DNA from: Akkermansiaceae bacterium
GTDB lineage: Bacteria; Verrucomicrobiota; Verrucomicrobiia; Verrucomicrobiales; Akkermansiaceae
Reading direction: 5' to 3'
Length of the DNA stretch: 6,478 nucleotides
Assembly (NCBI GenBank): GCA_018676385.1
Contig: JABHEX010000119.1
Coordinates: 1 to 6,478, forward strand
Part shown: positions 6,172-6,478 of the stretch, piece after piece
Numbering within the stretch: position 1 is the first letter of the stretch
How the letters are laid out: each line of letters starts with the position of its first letter
Made by a program: the position numbers and the translations under genes
The notes under the pieces: model-generated
What the model was told of the DNA's origin: nothing
Databases searched by the model: none
Seen by the model: the letters and a program-made list of their open reading frames with translations, nothing else

Positions 6172-6199
6172 TTTACATCCACTCGTTATGCACCATAAA
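6172..6199 (+). promoter_or_regulatory. Possible promoter of murJ
   Basis: TTTACA (6172-6177, five of six to the -35 consensus) and CATAAA (6194-6199, four of six to the -10) are separated by 16 bases. Transcription would start near 6206, about 10 bases before the murJ ATG. It lies just after the sua5 stop, so murJ may be expressed independently of sua5. Confidence 0.35.
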
Positions 6200-6215
6200 A
6201 AGTTGATTATTTAAA

Positions 6216-6478
6216 ATGCTACGTTCTCTGATGAAAGTATCTGGCTTCACGGCTATAAGTCGTGTGTTGGGTTTTTTGCGGGATATTTTAATTGCGAGAT
6301 ACCTTGGGTCAGGCCTGTTGGGAGATGCATTCTTCTCAGCATTTCGGTTTCCAAATCTCTTTCGTCGTATTTTCGGTGAGGGAGCATTTAATGCGGCTTT
6401 CGTGCCGATGTTTGGTCGCCGACTAGAGAAGGACGGCAAAGAGGAGGCGATGAAGTTCGCATCGAATGCTTTTACAAG
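6216..6478 (+). CDS. murJ: MurJ (MviN), lipid II flippase (N-terminal part, truncated by window edge)
   Basis: The first 87 codons and two more bases are present; about 400 residues are missing beyond the right edge. MurJ is a multi-helix inner-membrane protein of the MOP superfamily that flips lipid II for peptidoglycan synthesis. The N-terminus is diagnostic: ISRVLGFLRDILIARYLG (14-31), GDAFFSAFRFPNLFRR (36-51) and FGEGAFNAAFVP (53-64). Residues aligning with those important in E. coli MurJ are present: R16, R22, D37, R51 and E55. Transmembrane helices 1 and 2 can be placed at about 8-30 and 34-60. The start is ATG 6216; Met6 (6231) is a less likely alternative. No Shine-Dalgarno sequence is seen. 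A tiny upstream frame (6188-6214, eight codons) ends one base before the start but has no other support. Confidence 0.95.
   Translation, partial: MLRSLMKVSGFTAISRVLGFLRDILIARYLGSGLLGDAFFSAFRFPNLFRRIFGEGAFNAAFVPMFGRRLEKDGKEEAMKFASNAFT

Noticed and set aside
6188..6214. Eight-codon open frame just before murJ
   Set aside because: Too short and without codon features or a ribosome binding site; such frames are expected by chance.

Overview
This 6.5-kb window is ordinary bacterial chromosome of moderate GC, densely packed with housekeeping genes. It shows no mobile element, tRNA, rRNA or CRISPR array. I place it tentatively among SD-poor, Gram-negative-type bacteria. A Verrucomicrobiota-like origin is my best guess, with low confidence, because no marker here is decisive. 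The supporting observation is that none of the ten starts has a convincing Shine-Dalgarno sequence.

Minus strand, read right to left (about 5000 down to 1). aroK (shikimate kinase) comes first, followed by a long-chain-type polyprenyl diphosphate synthase. Each appears to end in a hairpin plus T-run that overlaps its own stop codon, and the synthase has a recognisable promoter, so these look like separate transcription units. A 215-bp gap with several hairpins follows. After it comes a tight six-gene run: nrdR, an unrecognised 187-aa protein with an ATP-cone-like pattern, a HIT (histidine triad) protein, an exonuclease III/AP endonuclease, an unrecognised 175-aa protein made of two tandem Cys4 modules, and the N-terminal part of prmC, which runs off the left edge. 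Gaps in this run are 1 to 37 bp.

Plus strand (5131 to the right edge). A two-domain Sua5 threonylcarbamoyl-AMP synthase is transcribed divergently from aroK. It is followed by the 5' end of murJ, the lipid II flippase, which has its own possible promoter and runs off the right edge.

The known genes cover dNTP-synthesis control (nrdR), DNA repair (xth), translation (prmC for release-factor methylation, sua5 for tRNA t6A), aromatic amino acid synthesis (aroK), isoprenoid tails (polyprenyl synthase) and cell-wall export (murJ). I found no clear unknown multi-gene system. The most interesting items are the two unrecognised proteins in the nrdR operon and the structured intergenic block at about 3200-3350.
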